Assembly (NCBI RefSeq): GCF_020193655.1
Contig: NZ_JADYVE010000006.1
Location: forward strand, 310,001 to 374,000
Origin: Ensifer sp. IC3342
Lineage (GTDB): Bacteria > Pseudomonadota > Alphaproteobacteria > Rhizobiales > Rhizobiaceae
DNA: 64,000 nt
Direction of reading: 5' to 3'
The notes beneath the pieces were generated by a model. The model was not told where the DNA came from. It was given only the letters and a program-made list of their open reading frames with translations, and did no database searches. Shown here in pieces: positions 13,600 through 24,055 of this stretch; positions within the stretch are counted from its first letter, which is position 1; each line of letters begins with the position of its first letter. The position numbers were made by a program, and so were the translations under genes.

Positions 13600-16527
13600 A
13601 TGGACGGAGAAACGCTCAAGCTCCGCACGCAACTTGCAAGACCGGATGTGTCCGCCGAGGAGGCGAAACGCGTTCTGTCGGAACAGTATGACCTTGCCGG
13701 CGCGCTGACCGAGCTCGGCAGCCAGCAGGATCGAAACTACCGCGTGGATACGGACGACGGCCGTTTCGTCCTGAAAATATGCCGGATGGAATATGCACGC
13801 GTCGAGCTTGAGGCGCAGAATGCCACCCTGCATCATCTTGGCGCCACGCCGGGCGCTCCGAAGGTGCCGGCCGTCATCTCGGCGCTGAATGGCGAGGAGA
13901 TAGTCGTCGCCACCGCCCGGGACGTCCCCTATCAATTCCGGCTGCTCACCTATCTCGATGGCACGCCTTTGACCCGCCGCAAGTATCTTCCGGCTCAAAC
14001 GGTCGCCGAGCTTGGCGATCTCGCCGGACGGCTGGCTTCGGCGCTCAAGGATTTCGATCATCCCGGGCTCGAGCGCGAACTGCAATGGGATCTCCAGCGG
14101 GCGGGACCGGTTGCTCTGCAACTGCTGCAGACCATGACCGACGTGGATTTGCGCAAGCGCGTCGCCGAGGCAATGGTTGCCGCCATGCGGCGCGTGCAGC
14201 CGCTCATGCCGGAGTTGCGGGTGCAGGCGATCCATCAAGACATTACCGACGACAACGTCGTCAGCACGATGGAGGCAAGCGGCAGGCTTGTGCCCGAGGG
14301 CGTGATCGACTTCGGTGACGTCCTCAAGGGATGGCTTGTCGCCGAACTGGCGGTCACCTGTGCGTCGCTGCTCCACCACGCCGACGGCGACCCGTTCTTC
14401 ATCCTGCCGGCGGTCCAGGCGTTCCACGCGGCATTCCCGCTGACGGGTGTCGAGCTGAAAGCGCTCTGGCCGCTCATCGTGGCACGAGCGGGCATCCTGG
14501 TCGCAAGCACGGAACGGCAATTGGAGATCGATCCCGACAACGCCTATGTGCGTGGAAACGCCGCCCACGAGCGTGAAATCCTCGATGTCGCGCTGTCCGT
14601 GCCTTTCGGCCTGATGGAGCAGGCAATCCACCGGGTCGTGGGGAAGGGGGCGGCACCGACCGTGCCCTTGATGGCCGGCCGGCTGCTGCCGGATATCGAA
14701 CCCTCCCATGTCGGTCTTGTCGACCTTTCGCTTCTGGGGCCTCATCTCCCGGCCGACCGCTGGCATTATGAGGACACAGAAGCGCTGCTCTTGCAGTCGG
14801 CAGCGCGGGCGGCGGGCGCCTCCGCCACACGCTACGGCGAATTCCGTTTGACCGAGACGCGGCCTCTCCAGGCAAGGCCGCCTGCGACCTTCGCTCTGCA
14901 CGTCGATCTCTGCGTGCATGGACAGACGGCCGTCCATGCGCCTTTCGCGGGCAATCTCGGGCGGAGCGGCGAAAAACTGGTTCTGTCGACCGATGGGCTG
15001 CATCTCCATCTCAATGGCGTCGAACCGGCCGATGCCGCCGAAGGCGCGATCGAAGCCGGAGCGCCGATCGGCGTCGTTCCCGGCGATCCGCCGGCGCTGG
15101 GCTTCATCCGCGTCCAGCTCTCGACGGAAGCGGAGATCGATCCGCCGCCCTTTGCAACGGCGAACCAGGCGCAAGCCTGGCGGGCGCTCTGCCCATCGCC
15201 GGCTCAAATGCTCGGTTTCGATTGTGACGCGCCCTTGCCGGCGGCGGGTGAACTGCTTCAGCGCCGACAACGTTATTTCGCGCGGCCCCAGAAGAACTAT
15301 TACCGGCAGCCGCCGCTGATCGAGCGTGGCTGGAAAGAACATCTCTTCGATGTCGAGGGCCGTGCTTATCTCGACATGGTCAACAACGTGACGATCGTCG
15401 GCCACGGCCATCCACGCCTTTCGGCGGCGGTTGGCCGGCAATGGTCGCTGCTCAATACCAATTCGCGCTTCCACTATGCCTCGGTGGCGGAGTTTTCGGA
15501 GCGGCTCGCCGCGTTGGCGCCCGAAGGACTCGACACGGTCTTTCTCGTCAACAGCGGCTCGGAGGCGAACGACCTCGCGATCCGGCTTGCCTGGGCCCAT
15601 TCCGGCGCCCGTCACATGCTCTCGCTGCTTGAGGCCTATCACGGCTGGACGGTCGCGAGCGACGCGGTCTCGACCTCGATCGCCGACAACCCGCAAGCGC
15701 TGACGACGCGGCCCGATTGGGTGCACCCGGTCGTTTCCGCGAACACCTACCGTGGCCCGTTTCGCGGAGAAGGATCGACCGTCGATTATGTTCGCGCCGT
15801 TACCGAGAAACTGGAGGAACTCGACGAAAATCGGGTGGGCCTTGCAGGCTTCATTTGCGAAGCGGTCTACGGAAACGCCGGCGGCATCCCGCTGCCGCCG
15901 GGATATCTCGAGGCCGTCTATGCCATGGTCAGGGAGCGGGGCGGCGTCTGCATCGCCGATGAAGTGCAGGTGGGTTACGGCCGGCTCGGCCACTATTTCT
16001 GGGGGTTCGAAGAGCAGGGCGTCGTTCCGGACATCATCACGGTCGCCAAGGGCATGGGCAATGGCCATCCGCTCGGCGCCGTCATCACGCGGCGCGAGAT
16101 CGCCGAGGCGCTGGAAAAGGAAGGCTATTTCTTCTCGTCGTCCGGCGGCAGTCCGGTAAGCTCAATCGTCGGACTGACCGTTCTGGACATTCTCCACGAC
16201 GAGGCGCTGCAGGAGAATGCGCGCACGGTCGGCGACCACCTCAAGGCGCGGCTGCAGGCGCTTGGCGAGCGCTTTCCAATCGTCGGCGCGGTTCACGGCA
16301 TGGGATTTTATCTCGGCGTCGAGTTCGTCCGCGACCGCGAAACGCTGGAGCCTGCGACGCAGGAGACGGCGGCGATCTGCAACCGCCTCCTTGAACTCGG
16401 CGTCATCATGCAGCCGACCGGCGATCACCTGAATGTCTTGAAGATCAAGCCGCCGCTCTGCCTCAGCCGTGAGGGCGCCGATTTCTTTGCCGCGATGCTG
16501 GAGCGGGTACTGGAAGACGGCTGGTGA
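13600..16527 (+). CDS. Phosphotransferase/aminotransferase-III three-domain fusion
   Basis: This 975-residue protein joins three parts. Residues about 25-300 are an APH-type small-molecule kinase with the catalytic HQDITDDN at 212-219 and IDFGD shortly after. Residues about 330-560 include a biotinyl/lipoyl- or M23-like beta-rich segment (HAPFAGNLGR, then GAPIGVVPG). Residues about 570-975 are a class III PLP aminotransferase with NSGSEANDLAIRLA, ADEVQVGYGR and the PLP lysine in VAKGMGNGHPLG (K817). The family resembles hydroxylysine kinase joined to phospho-lyase-like enzymes, suggesting phosphorylation of an amino alcohol followed by PLP-dependent elimination or transamination. The ATG at 13600 follows GGAA. 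The substrate is unknown; proximity to hut suggests amino-acid catabolism. Confidence 0.8.
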   Translation: MDGETLKLRTQLARPDVSAEEAKRVLSEQYDLAGALTELGSQQDRNYRVDTDDGRFVLKICRMEYARVELEAQNATLHHLGATPGAPKVPAVISALNGEEIVVATARDVPYQFRLLTYLDGTPLTRRKYLPAQTVAELGDLAGRLASALKDFDHPGLERELQWDLQRAGPVALQLLQTMTDVDLRKRVAEAMVAAMRRVQPLMPELRVQAIHQDITDDNVVSTMEASGRLVPEGVIDFGDVLKGWLVAELAVTCASLLHHADGDPFFILPAVQAFHAAFPLTGVELKALWPLIVARAGILVASTERQLEIDPDNAYVRGNAAHEREILDVALSVPFGLMEQAIHRVVGKGAAPTVPLMAGRLLPDIEPSHVGLVDLSLLGPHLPADRWHYEDTEALLLQSAARAAGASATRYGEFRLTETRPLQARPPATFALHVDLCVHGQTAVHAPFAGNLGRSGEKLVLSTDGLHLHLNGVEPADAAEGAIEAGAPIGVVPGDPPALGFIRVQLSTEAEIDPPPFATANQAQAWRALCPSPAQMLGFDCDAPLPAAGELLQRRQRYFARPQKNYYRQPPLIERGWKEHLFDVEGRAYLDMVNNVTIVGHGHPRLSAAVGRQWSLLNTNSRFHYASVAEFSERLAALAPEGLDTVFLVNSGSEANDLAIRLAWAHSGARHMLSLLEAYHGWTVASDAVSTSIADNPQALTTRPDWVHPVVSANTYRGPFRGEGSTVDYVRAVTEKLEELDENRVGLAGFICEAVYGNAGGIPLPPGYLEAVYAMVRERGGVCIADEVQVGYGRLGHYFWGFEEQGVVPDIITVAKGMGNGHPLGAVITRREIAEALEKEGYFFSSSGGSPVSSIVGLTVLDILHDEALQENARTVGDHLKARLQALGERFPIVGAVHGMGFYLGVEFVRDRETLEPATQETAAICNRLLELGVIMQPTGDHLNVLKIKPPLCLSREGADFFAAMLERVLEDGW

Positions 16528-16581
16528 AGAGATCTCCTCACAGGTCGGCGCAACCGGACATAAGGATCTGCTGAGCCGGGC

Positions 16582-17523
16582 TTAGCCCTCGCTCAGAATT
16601 TCCGTCTCGCCGCTCAATCGTTCGACGAGGCTGCGGCGAACGCGACCGATATGGCGCGCCGGCGGCTCGCCGAACTGACGGGAATATTCGCGGCTGAACT
16701 GCGATTGGCTCTCATAGCCGACCTGATGGCCGGCATCGCCTGCATCGAGACGCTCTTCCAGCATCAGGCGCCGCGCTTCCTGGAGCCGAAGCTGCTTTTG
16801 ATACTGCAGCGGACTCATCGCCGTGATCGCCTTGAAGTGATGATGAAGCGAGGAAACGCTCATACTGACGCGGCTCGCGAGATCGTCGATGCGCAATGGG
16901 TGCGCGTAGTGCTCCTTCAGCCATGCCACGGCGCGACCAATCTGGTGCGGCTGACTTTCCGCCGTCGTCATCTGCCTGAGCCTCGTCCCGTGCGGCCCGG
17001 TGAGCAGGCGGTAGAGGAGTTCCTGCTCGATCAACGGCAGAAGGGCGGCAATGTCGTCCGGGCGCTCGAGCAGCCGCAGCAGGCGGAGCGTCGCGTCTTC
17101 GAGATCGGGTGTTATCTTGCTGACCGTCATTCCGCGCGCGGAGGCCGACGGCTTCGCCCGGTGGTCACCGATCCGGTCGAGCAGTGCCGGGATCTTTCCG
17201 GTATCGATCTGGAACGCCAGGCTCATGTAGGGCTCTTCCGGCGACGCCTGCGAGATCTGGGAGATGACCGGCAGGTCAATCGAGGTCAACAGATAGTCCG
17301 AAGCGCCGTAGACGAGGGTCTCCTCGCCGAGTACGACGCGCTTGGCGCCCTGCACGATGATCGCCAGGCTCGGCCTGTAAGCTGCGCAATTCGGTTTCGC
17401 CGTACTTGAATGTCGGTGGACGCTGAGACCGGGTACGATCGTTGGGTGGTCTCCATCTTTTTCGGCGATACGGGCAATTATATCGATCATCGCCAGGCGC
17501 GGCGTCTGTCGTGTCGTCGTCAT
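16582..17523 (-). CDS. AraC-family transcriptional regulator
   Basis: The 313-residue protein has an AraC_N-type sensing domain (VPGLSVHRHSSTAKPNCAAY near residues 30-50) and a C-terminal double helix-turn-helix with SMSVSSLHHHFKAIT and QEARRLMLEERLD. The first in-frame ATG is at 17523, three codons after a TTG. It diverges from the alcohol dehydrogenase gene at 17742, with about 220 bases between them. This arrangement is common when the AraC protein activates the neighbouring oxidoreductase; that link is inference. Confidence 0.88.
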   Translation of the reverse strand: MTTTRQTPRLAMIDIIARIAEKDGDHPTIVPGLSVHRHSSTAKPNCAAYRPSLAIIVQGAKRVVLGEETLVYGASDYLLTSIDLPVISQISQASPEEPYMSLAFQIDTGKIPALLDRIGDHRAKPSASARGMTVSKITPDLEDATLRLLRLLERPDDIAALLPLIEQELLYRLLTGPHGTRLRQMTTAESQPHQIGRAVAWLKEHYAHPLRIDDLASRVSMSVSSLHHHFKAITAMSPLQYQKQLRLQEARRLMLEERLDAGDAGHQVGYESQSQFSREYSRQFGEPPARHIGRVRRSLVERLSGETEILSEG

Positions 17524-17741
17524 ATTCAACGGCCTTTCCAGTATCTTAGTTCTGCGCGGTATGCCGGTTCAGATAGGTTCCCGGCGCGGCCTCGCCACGG
17601 CGGTGCCTTCACTCATGCAGGATTGTGCAAAACTTTTGCAGGATCGCGCTAACGCATCATCGCTCCGGGATAGCATAGTCCGCCCTGTCGCTGGCGGTCC
17701 ACGCCTCAGCGTATTTTTCCCAAGACATCAAGGACAGACCC

Positions 17742-18782
17742 ATGGCTATAGCTAGAGGATATGCGGCGACCGATGCTTCGAAGCCGCTTACACCTTTCAC
17801 ATTTGAGCGTCGCGAACCGCGTGACGACGATGTGGTCATCGACATCAAATATTGCGGCGTCTGCCATTCCGATATCCATCAGGCCCGCAATGAATGGGGC
17901 AACTCCACCTTCCCCATGGTGCCGGGCCACGAGATCGTGGGCATTGTTTCGGCGGTCGGTTCCAAGGTCACGAAGTTCAAGGTCGGCGACCGTGCCGGCG
18001 TCGGCTGCTTTGTCGATTCCTGCACGACATGCGCCACCCGCGATCTCGATCTGGAACACTATCTGCCCGGTCTGGTCGGAACCTACAACAGCGTCGAGGC
18101 CGACGGAAAGACCCCGACCCAGGGCGGCTACTCGGATCATATCGTAGTCAAGGAAGGCTATGCGCTCTCGATTCCCGAGAACCTGCCGCTCGACGCAGCC
18201 GCCCCGTTGCTTTGCGCCGGCATCACGCTTTACTCGCCGCTGCGCCACTGGAAGGCGGGGCCCGGCAAGAAGGTTGCAATCGTTGGCATGGGTGGCCTCG
18301 GGCACCTGGGCGTGAAGCTTGCCCACGCGATGGGCGCCGAGGTCACGGTGCTGAGCCAGAGCCTCTCGAAAAAGGAGGACGGGCTGAAGCTCGGTGCGGA
18401 TCATTATTACGCGACCAACGATCCGGAGACGTTCCAGGCGCTTGCCGGGAGTTTCGACCTGATCATCTGCACCGTTGCCGCAGAGGTCGACTGGAACGCC
18501 TATCTCAATCTCCTGAAAGTCGATGGCGACCTGGTGCTTGTCGGCATTCCGGAGAATCCGGTGCCGGTCCACGCCTTTTCGTTGGTTCCTGCACGGCGCA
18601 GCATTTCCGGTTCGATGATCGGTTCGATCAAGGAAACCCAGGAGATGCTGGATTTCTGCAGCGAGCACGGGATCGTTTCCGAGATCGAGACGATCCGCAT
18701 CGATCAAATCAACGAGGCCTACGAGCGCGTCGTCAAGAGCGACGTGCGCTATCGCTTCGTGATCGACATGGCTTCGCTCTAA
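17742..18782 (+). CDS. Zinc-type NAD(P)-dependent alcohol dehydrogenase
   Basis: This cytoplasmic MDR-family enzyme belongs to the YahK/cinnamyl-alcohol dehydrogenase branch and should interconvert aldehydes and alcohols. Catalytic zinc ligands are C41 (CGVCHSD), H63-E64 (GHE) and C158, and the Rossmann motif GMGGLGHLG is intact. The structural-zinc lobe is unusual. Cysteines are present at 94 and 97 (DSCTTC), but the usual third and fourth positions are R100 and L108. The ATG follows an AAGGACAG site. It stands alone, with a divergent AraC regulator upstream and a palindromic repeat right after the stop. Confidence 0.9.
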   Translation: MAIARGYAATDASKPLTPFTFERREPRDDDVVIDIKYCGVCHSDIHQARNEWGNSTFPMVPGHEIVGIVSAVGSKVTKFKVGDRAGVGCFVDSCTTCATRDLDLEHYLPGLVGTYNSVEADGKTPTQGGYSDHIVVKEGYALSIPENLPLDAAAPLLCAGITLYSPLRHWKAGPGKKVAIVGMGGLGHLGVKLAHAMGAEVTVLSQSLSKKEDGLKLGADHYYATNDPETFQALAGSFDLIICTVAAEVDWNAYLNLLKVDGDLVLVGIPENPVPVHAFSLVPARRSISGSMIGSIKETQEMLDFCSEHGIVSEIETIRIDQINEAYERVVKSDVRYRFVIDMASL

Positions 18783-18783
18783 G

Positions 18784-18830
18784 AGCAATTCCAGGAAAAG
18801 TGTGTAACGGTTTTCCGTTCGGAATTGCGT
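18784..18830. repeat. Short palindromic intergenic repeat
   Basis: GAGCAATTCC at the left and GGAATTGC at the right enclose inner arms GGAAAA and TTTTCC. Repeats with this outline recur in Rhizobiaceae genomes. It may also help terminate the dehydrogenase transcript. Confidence 0.6.
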
Positions 18831-18855
18831 CTTTTCAAAGAGTCCGCTGCCGCTT

Positions 18856-19320
18856 TCAGACGAGCGGTAGCGGACCGTCGTTCTTGATCTCTTCCATGAC
18901 CGCGTAGGTGCGGGTTTCCTTCACACCGGGCAGTGTCCAAAGCACCTGTCCGAGGAAGTTGCGGTAGGCGGTCATGTCCTCGAAGCGAGTCTTGACCAGA
19001 TAGTCGAAGCCGCCGGCGACCATGTGGCATTCGAGCACGGCGGGAGCCTGCTTGATGGCGATTGCAAACTGGTCGAAGACTTCCGGCGTCGTCTTGTCCA
19101 GCATGACCTCGATGAAGACGAGCAGACCGAAGCCGAGCTTGTGAGGGTCGAGGCGTGCACCGAAGCCCGAGACATAGCCTTCCTTCAGCAGGCGGCGCAA
19201 CCTCTCGCTGGTTGCGGTCGGCGACAGGCCGATGCGGTCCGCCAGCTCGAGATTGGTGATCCGCCCATCCGCCTGCAGAATGTTCAGTATTCTGCGATCC
19301 GTCTTGTCGATCTGGTGCAT
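18856..19320 (-). CDS. Lrp/AsnC-family transcriptional regulator
   Basis: The 154-residue protein has the classic Lrp layout. An N-terminal helix-turn-helix (DKTDRRILNILQADGRITN, then LSPTATSERLRRL) is followed by a RAM effector domain with GGFDYLVKTRFEDMTAYRNFL and LPGVKETRTY. Lrp proteins form octamers and respond to amino acids. It lies just downstream of the M20 amidohydrolase gene on the same strand, with 27 bases between them, so they probably form an operon and the regulator may respond to the hydrolysis product. Confidence 0.9.
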   Translation of the reverse strand: MHQIDKTDRRILNILQADGRITNLELADRIGLSPTATSERLRRLLKEGYVSGFGARLDPHKLGFGLLVFIEVMLDKTTPEVFDQFAIAIKQAPAVLECHMVAGGFDYLVKTRFEDMTAYRNFLGQVLWTLPGVKETRTYAVMEEIKNDGPLPLV

Positions 19321-19347
19321 TGATGCCGCCTCCCCGCTTTTTATCTC

Positions 19348-20511
19348 TCAGGCGGCCAGTCGCGTTTCAGCGAGCTTCACCCAATAGGAAATGCCGTGGG
19401 GGATTGCCTCGTCGTTGAAGTCGTAGGCCGGATGGTGAAGGCCGGCCGTATCGCCGTTGCCCATGAAGATGAAAGCGCCGGGGCGGGCAAGCAGCATGTA
19501 GGAGAAATCCTCGCCGCCCATCATTGGGTCGAGTGAAGCATTGACCTGCGCGGCGCCGGCAACCGTCGCGGCTGCCGCAAGCGCGTGCCCGGTTTCTTCA
19601 GCGTGGTTGACCGTAACGGGATAGTTGCGGCCGTACCAGACGTTCACCGTCGCGCCGTAGGCGCCGGCGATGCTTTCGGCGATCTGGCGGATGCGCGCCT
19701 CGCCGGTGTCGCGCACTTCCGGCATCAGGGTGCGGACAGTTCCGGCGAGAACCGCCTGCTCGGGAATGACGTTGTGGGCGAAGCCGGCGTTGAACTTCGT
19801 GACCGAGACGACGACGGATCCGAGAGGATCGACGGTGCGCGAGGCGATCGTCTGGAGCGCGTTGACGATCTGTGCGCCGATGACGATGGGGTCGATCGTC
19901 TTGTGCGGCTGCGCCGCATGACCGCCACGGCCGGTAATAGTGATGGTGAACTCGTCGGTGGACGCCATGATCGGGCCGACGCGGCTGCCGAAATGGCCGA
20001 CCGGCATCCCCGGCATGTTGTGCATGCCGTAGACTTCCTCGATCGCGAAACGCTCCATCATGCCGTCCTTGACCATCTCGTTGCCGCCGCCGCCGCCTTC
20101 TTCCGCCGGCTGGAAGATGACCGCGACGCAGCCTGCGAAATTGCGCGTCTCGGCGAGATATTTCGCCGCACCGAGCAGCATGGCCGTATGGCCGTCATGG
20201 CCGCAGGCGTGCATCTTGCCGGCGGTCGTCGATGCCCAGGGCTTGCCACTCGTCTCGGTGATCGGCAGGGCGTCCATGTCGGCCCTGAGGCCGATCGTTC
20301 GGCCGGTGCCAAGATTGCCGCGAATGATGCCGACGACACCGGTCCGTCCGAGGCCGGTCACGATTTCGTCAACGCCGAATTCCTTCAGTTTCCTTTCCAC
20401 AAAGGCTGCCGTATTTTCCACCGCGAACAGCAGTTCGGGATTCATGTGCAGCTGGCGCCGCCACTCGGTGACTTCGTTCTGGAGCTCGGCGGCGCGGTTG
20501 AGAATCGGCAT
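19348..20511 (-). CDS. M20 family amidohydrolase (hippurate hydrolase type)
   Basis: Enzymes of this M20D group cleave N-acyl amino acids or similar amides in the cytoplasm with a di-metal centre. The metal-binding blocks are present: RADMDALPI at 76-84, HACGHDGHTAML (H101, C103, H105), the acidic pair in QPAEEG (E137-E138) and PMMGGEDFSYML near the C-terminus. At 387 residues it has the usual length. Family members are annotated as hippurate hydrolase or IAA-amino acid hydrolase; the exact substrate cannot be told from sequence. Confidence 0.87.
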   Translation of the reverse strand: MPILNRAAELQNEVTEWRRQLHMNPELLFAVENTAAFVERKLKEFGVDEIVTGLGRTGVVGIIRGNLGTGRTIGLRADMDALPITETSGKPWASTTAGKMHACGHDGHTAMLLGAAKYLAETRNFAGCVAVIFQPAEEGGGGGNEMVKDGMMERFAIEEVYGMHNMPGMPVGHFGSRVGPIMASTDEFTITITGRGGHAAQPHKTIDPIVIGAQIVNALQTIASRTVDPLGSVVVSVTKFNAGFAHNVIPEQAVLAGTVRTLMPEVRDTGEARIRQIAESIAGAYGATVNVWYGRNYPVTVNHAEETGHALAAAATVAGAAQVNASLDPMMGGEDFSYMLLARPGAFIFMGNGDTAGLHHPAYDFNDEAIPHGISYWVKLAETRLAA

Positions 20512-20647
20512 AGGGTCGTCCTGTCGGTTCGGGCACTAAGGCGCAGTGGATTGGCGCGGCAGCCATGGATTGGGCTTTGCCATCTCCTCGCCATATAGGC
20601 TAAATACCGGGACGAAGCGAGGCAACTGCGGAAATTCGAGGTCGGAT

Positions 20648-21775
20648 GTGGTGACGGGTGGATTCTTGGGGCGTGACGGGGCGAGGGCGATGGGCGTTCT
20701 CGCGGGAGCTTGTGCGGCATTCCTGGCGGCGGTGCTTCCCGCCTCTGCCAATCCGCGGCTGGTCGTCGACGTCAACTCGCTCAAGGTCTACGAGCATCAG
20801 GACATCTTCAAGAAATGGTACCCGGCGTCGCTGACCAAGCTGATGACGGCTTACACGACTTTTCGGGCAATCAAGACGGGGCAGTTGACGCTGGAAAGCC
20901 CGGTCGTGATGACGAAGAACGCCGCGTCCGAGCCGCCGAGCAAGATGTTCTACAAGCCCGGCCAGGCGATGACGCTCGATAGCGCGCTCAAGATGATGCT
21001 GGTGAAATCGGCAAATGACGTCGCCGTTGCCATCGCGGAAACGGTCGGCGGGTCCGAGCCGGCCTTCATCGAGCGGATGAATGCCGAGGCGCGCCGCATC
21101 GGAATGACCTCGTCGCACTTCATCAATGCCAACGGACTGCCCGGTGAGGGTCAATACACGACGGCGCGCGACCTCGCCGTGCTCGCCATCACATTGAAGC
21201 GCGAGTTCCCCGAATATGCTTCCTATTTCTCGCTGGAAGGCTTCACCACCGGCAAGAAGGACTATGCCAACTACAACATGCTGATCGGCCGCTTCGACGG
21301 CGCGGACGGCATGAAGACCGGCTTTATCTGCGCCTCGGGGTTCAACCAGGTCTCGTCGGCGACGCGCGGCGGCCGCAGCGTTATTTCGGTTATCCTCGGG
21401 GAAGACAGTCTCGGCGCCCGGGCCGACGAATCCGCCCGGCTGTTGCAGATGGCGCTGACGACCAGCGATGCCGGCAAGCAGTCCCTGACGCAGATCGCCC
21501 CCTATGGTGAGGGACGCGACATGGTTGCCGATATCAGCAAGGAGATCTGCTCCAAGGCCGCGGCGAAGGTGCGCAGCGAAGGACGCGACGAAGCCGGTCG
21601 CCAGAAGCTGCTTTCGCCTTACATCCACGAGATCAATCGCCCGCTGAAGCTTGCCTTTGCCGGGCTTATTCCGGGCAGCGGCAACAAAACCGCCAAGGCC
21701 GGCGGCGATGTCGCCGCGCAGGGTGATGTCGAGATCGCCAACGTGCCGATCCCGGTTCCTCGCCCGAGTTTTTGA
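20648..21775 (+). CDS. D-alanyl-D-alanine carboxypeptidase (PBP5/6 type)
   Basis: This periplasmic serine enzyme trims the terminal D-Ala from peptidoglycan pentapeptides. With the GTG at 20648 (behind GAGG) as start, all three active-site motifs fit: SLTK (S61, K64), SAN (S121) and KTG (K223). The signal peptide LAGACAAFLAAVLPASA is followed by NPRLVVDVNSL. An ATG at 20690 would leave a short signal without a basic lead, so I prefer the GTG. The C-terminal 100 residues hold a PBP5-C-like part and an Ala/Gly/Pro tail. Confidence 0.86.
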   Translation: MVTGGFLGRDGARAMGVLAGACAAFLAAVLPASANPRLVVDVNSLKVYEHQDIFKKWYPASLTKLMTAYTTFRAIKTGQLTLESPVVMTKNAASEPPSKMFYKPGQAMTLDSALKMMLVKSANDVAVAIAETVGGSEPAFIERMNAEARRIGMTSSHFINANGLPGEGQYTTARDLAVLAITLKREFPEYASYFSLEGFTTGKKDYANYNMLIGRFDGADGMKTGFICASGFNQVSSATRGGRSVISVILGEDSLGARADESARLLQMALTTSDAGKQSLTQIAPYGEGRDMVADISKEICSKAAAKVRSEGRDEAGRQKLLSPYIHEINRPLKLAFAGLIPGSGNKTAKAGGDVAAQGDVEIANVPIPVPRPSF

Positions 21776-21871
21776 GCGGATATATGCGGGCCTTCGGCTC
21801 GCGTCCCGCGTCTCAAATCCGATTTCGGGGCGGTCGACCCGAAATCAGCGTGATCTAATACGGAGTCCGCC

Positions 21872-23044
<1,173 letters not shown>

Positions 23045-23083
23045 ATCGGCGCCGAACGTCTCAAGTGGCCTGCGGTTTGATTT

Positions 23084-23565
23084 TCACAGCCAGCGCCGGA
23101 CGCGGCTCTTGTAGTCGCGATAGGCGTCGCCGAACTTGCGTTCGAGATAGGCTTCTTCCCGGGCGACCACCAGGTAGCGGATGACGAGTAAAACGGCACC
23201 AGCAGTATGAGGAGCCACAGGCTGTCGAAGCCGACGGCGAGGCCGATCAGGCCCAGAAACATGCCGATGTAGATCGGGTTACGGCTGTAGCGGTAAGGCC
23301 CGTCTTCTACGATCGTCGTCGTCGGCTGTGTGGTCGGGATGTTCGTTCCCGCCCGGCGGAAGGTCATCGCCGCCCAGATCAACAGTGCCAGGCCGGCGAG
23401 GAATACGATGGCGCCCAACCAACCGGCCGGCACCGTCGCCGGCAGGAAAGGCAGCGCGTAGACCGCGTCAATCAAGCGCCCCGCCACAACGGCGAGTGCC
23501 CAGACGATCGGCGGCCGCACTGCGGCGCCGGAACTGTCGTGGAAATTGCCGCTCGCATCGTTCAT
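23084..23565 (-). pseudogene. Isoprenylcysteine carboxylmethyltransferase-family gene, frameshifted
   Basis: From the ATG at 23565 the frame encodes hydrophobic helices (WALAVVAGRLIDAVYALPFL, GAIVFLAGLALLIWAA), then GPYRYSRNPIYIGMF, the SAM-binding signature of the ICMT/PEMT family. After VPF the reading frame is lost. One frame over, the normal ending is intact (VIRYLVVAREEAYLERKFG, then YRDYKSRVRRWL) and stops at 23084. Adding one T to the TTTT run (AAAA at 23190-23193 on the plus strand) would restore a protein of about 160 residues. It is either a true frameshift or a homopolymer sequencing error. Confidence 0.75.
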
Positions 23566-23663
23566 TGTTGAGCCCGCATTGTATTCGCTGATCATAGCAA
23601 GAATTCCGACCGCCTTGGAGCACCGCGGTGTGGGACGGCGACAGGTCGAAGATTTAGCGAAAT

Positions 23664-23776
23664 TGCCCCTCACCCTAGCCCTCTCCCCGCAAGCGGGGCG
23701 AGGGGACTTCCGAGGCCGCCGCTTTCCCTTCGCCCCGCTTGCGGGGAGAAGGTCGCGGCAGCGGGATGAGGGGCAG
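23664..23776. repeat. Rhizobial palindromic repeat (CCCCTCACCCTAGCC type)
   Basis: About 113 bases begin TGCCCCTCACCCTAGCCC and end GATGAGGGGCAG, with two internal CCCCGC/GCGGGG arms. Copies with the same ends are scattered through Rhizobiales genomes. It separates the broken methyltransferase from tusA. Confidence 0.7.
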
Positions 23777-23818
23777 TAACTTAGCCGCGGGTGAAGCCTG
23801 CGCGCTCCGTTCGATCCG

Positions 23819-24055
23819 TCAAGCCTTCTTGCGGATGACGAAGCGATGGCCGCCTTCGGTCGGCGCGGCTTCCTCGAGCCGGTGTCCGTCCTCGTTGCAG
23901 AAATGCGGAATGTCGATCACCGCGAGCGGATCCGTCGTCTCGATTTCGAGCAGGGTACCCGGAGCGAGCGTCTGCATGCGCTTGCGCGTCTTCAAAACGG
24001 GAAGGGGGCATTTCAGCCCCCTCAGATCATAGACGGTCCTGGGTTCGTCCGGCAT
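23819..24055 (-). CDS. TusA-family sulfurtransferase
   Basis: This 78-residue protein has the TusA/SirA fold signature: YDLRGLKCPLPVLKTRK with the persulfide cysteine in CPLP, then a DPLAVIDIPHFCNEDGH block. Family members pass sulfur for tRNA thiolation or redox metabolism. The ATG at 24055 overlaps the stop codon of the L,D-transpeptidase gene (TGATG), so it is translated with that gene. The functional link between the two is not obvious. Confidence 0.88.
   Translation of the reverse strand: MPDEPRTVYDLRGLKCPLPVLKTRKRMQTLAPGTLLEIETTDPLAVIDIPHFCNEDGHRLEEAAPTEGGHRFVIRKKA

Noticed and set aside
13381-16068. An 895-codon open frame on the minus strand
   Set aside because: It lies entirely antisense to the kinase/aminotransferase fusion gene, whose motifs are unmistakable. 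Long antisense frames are expected in GC-rich genes, and its translation shows no family pattern.
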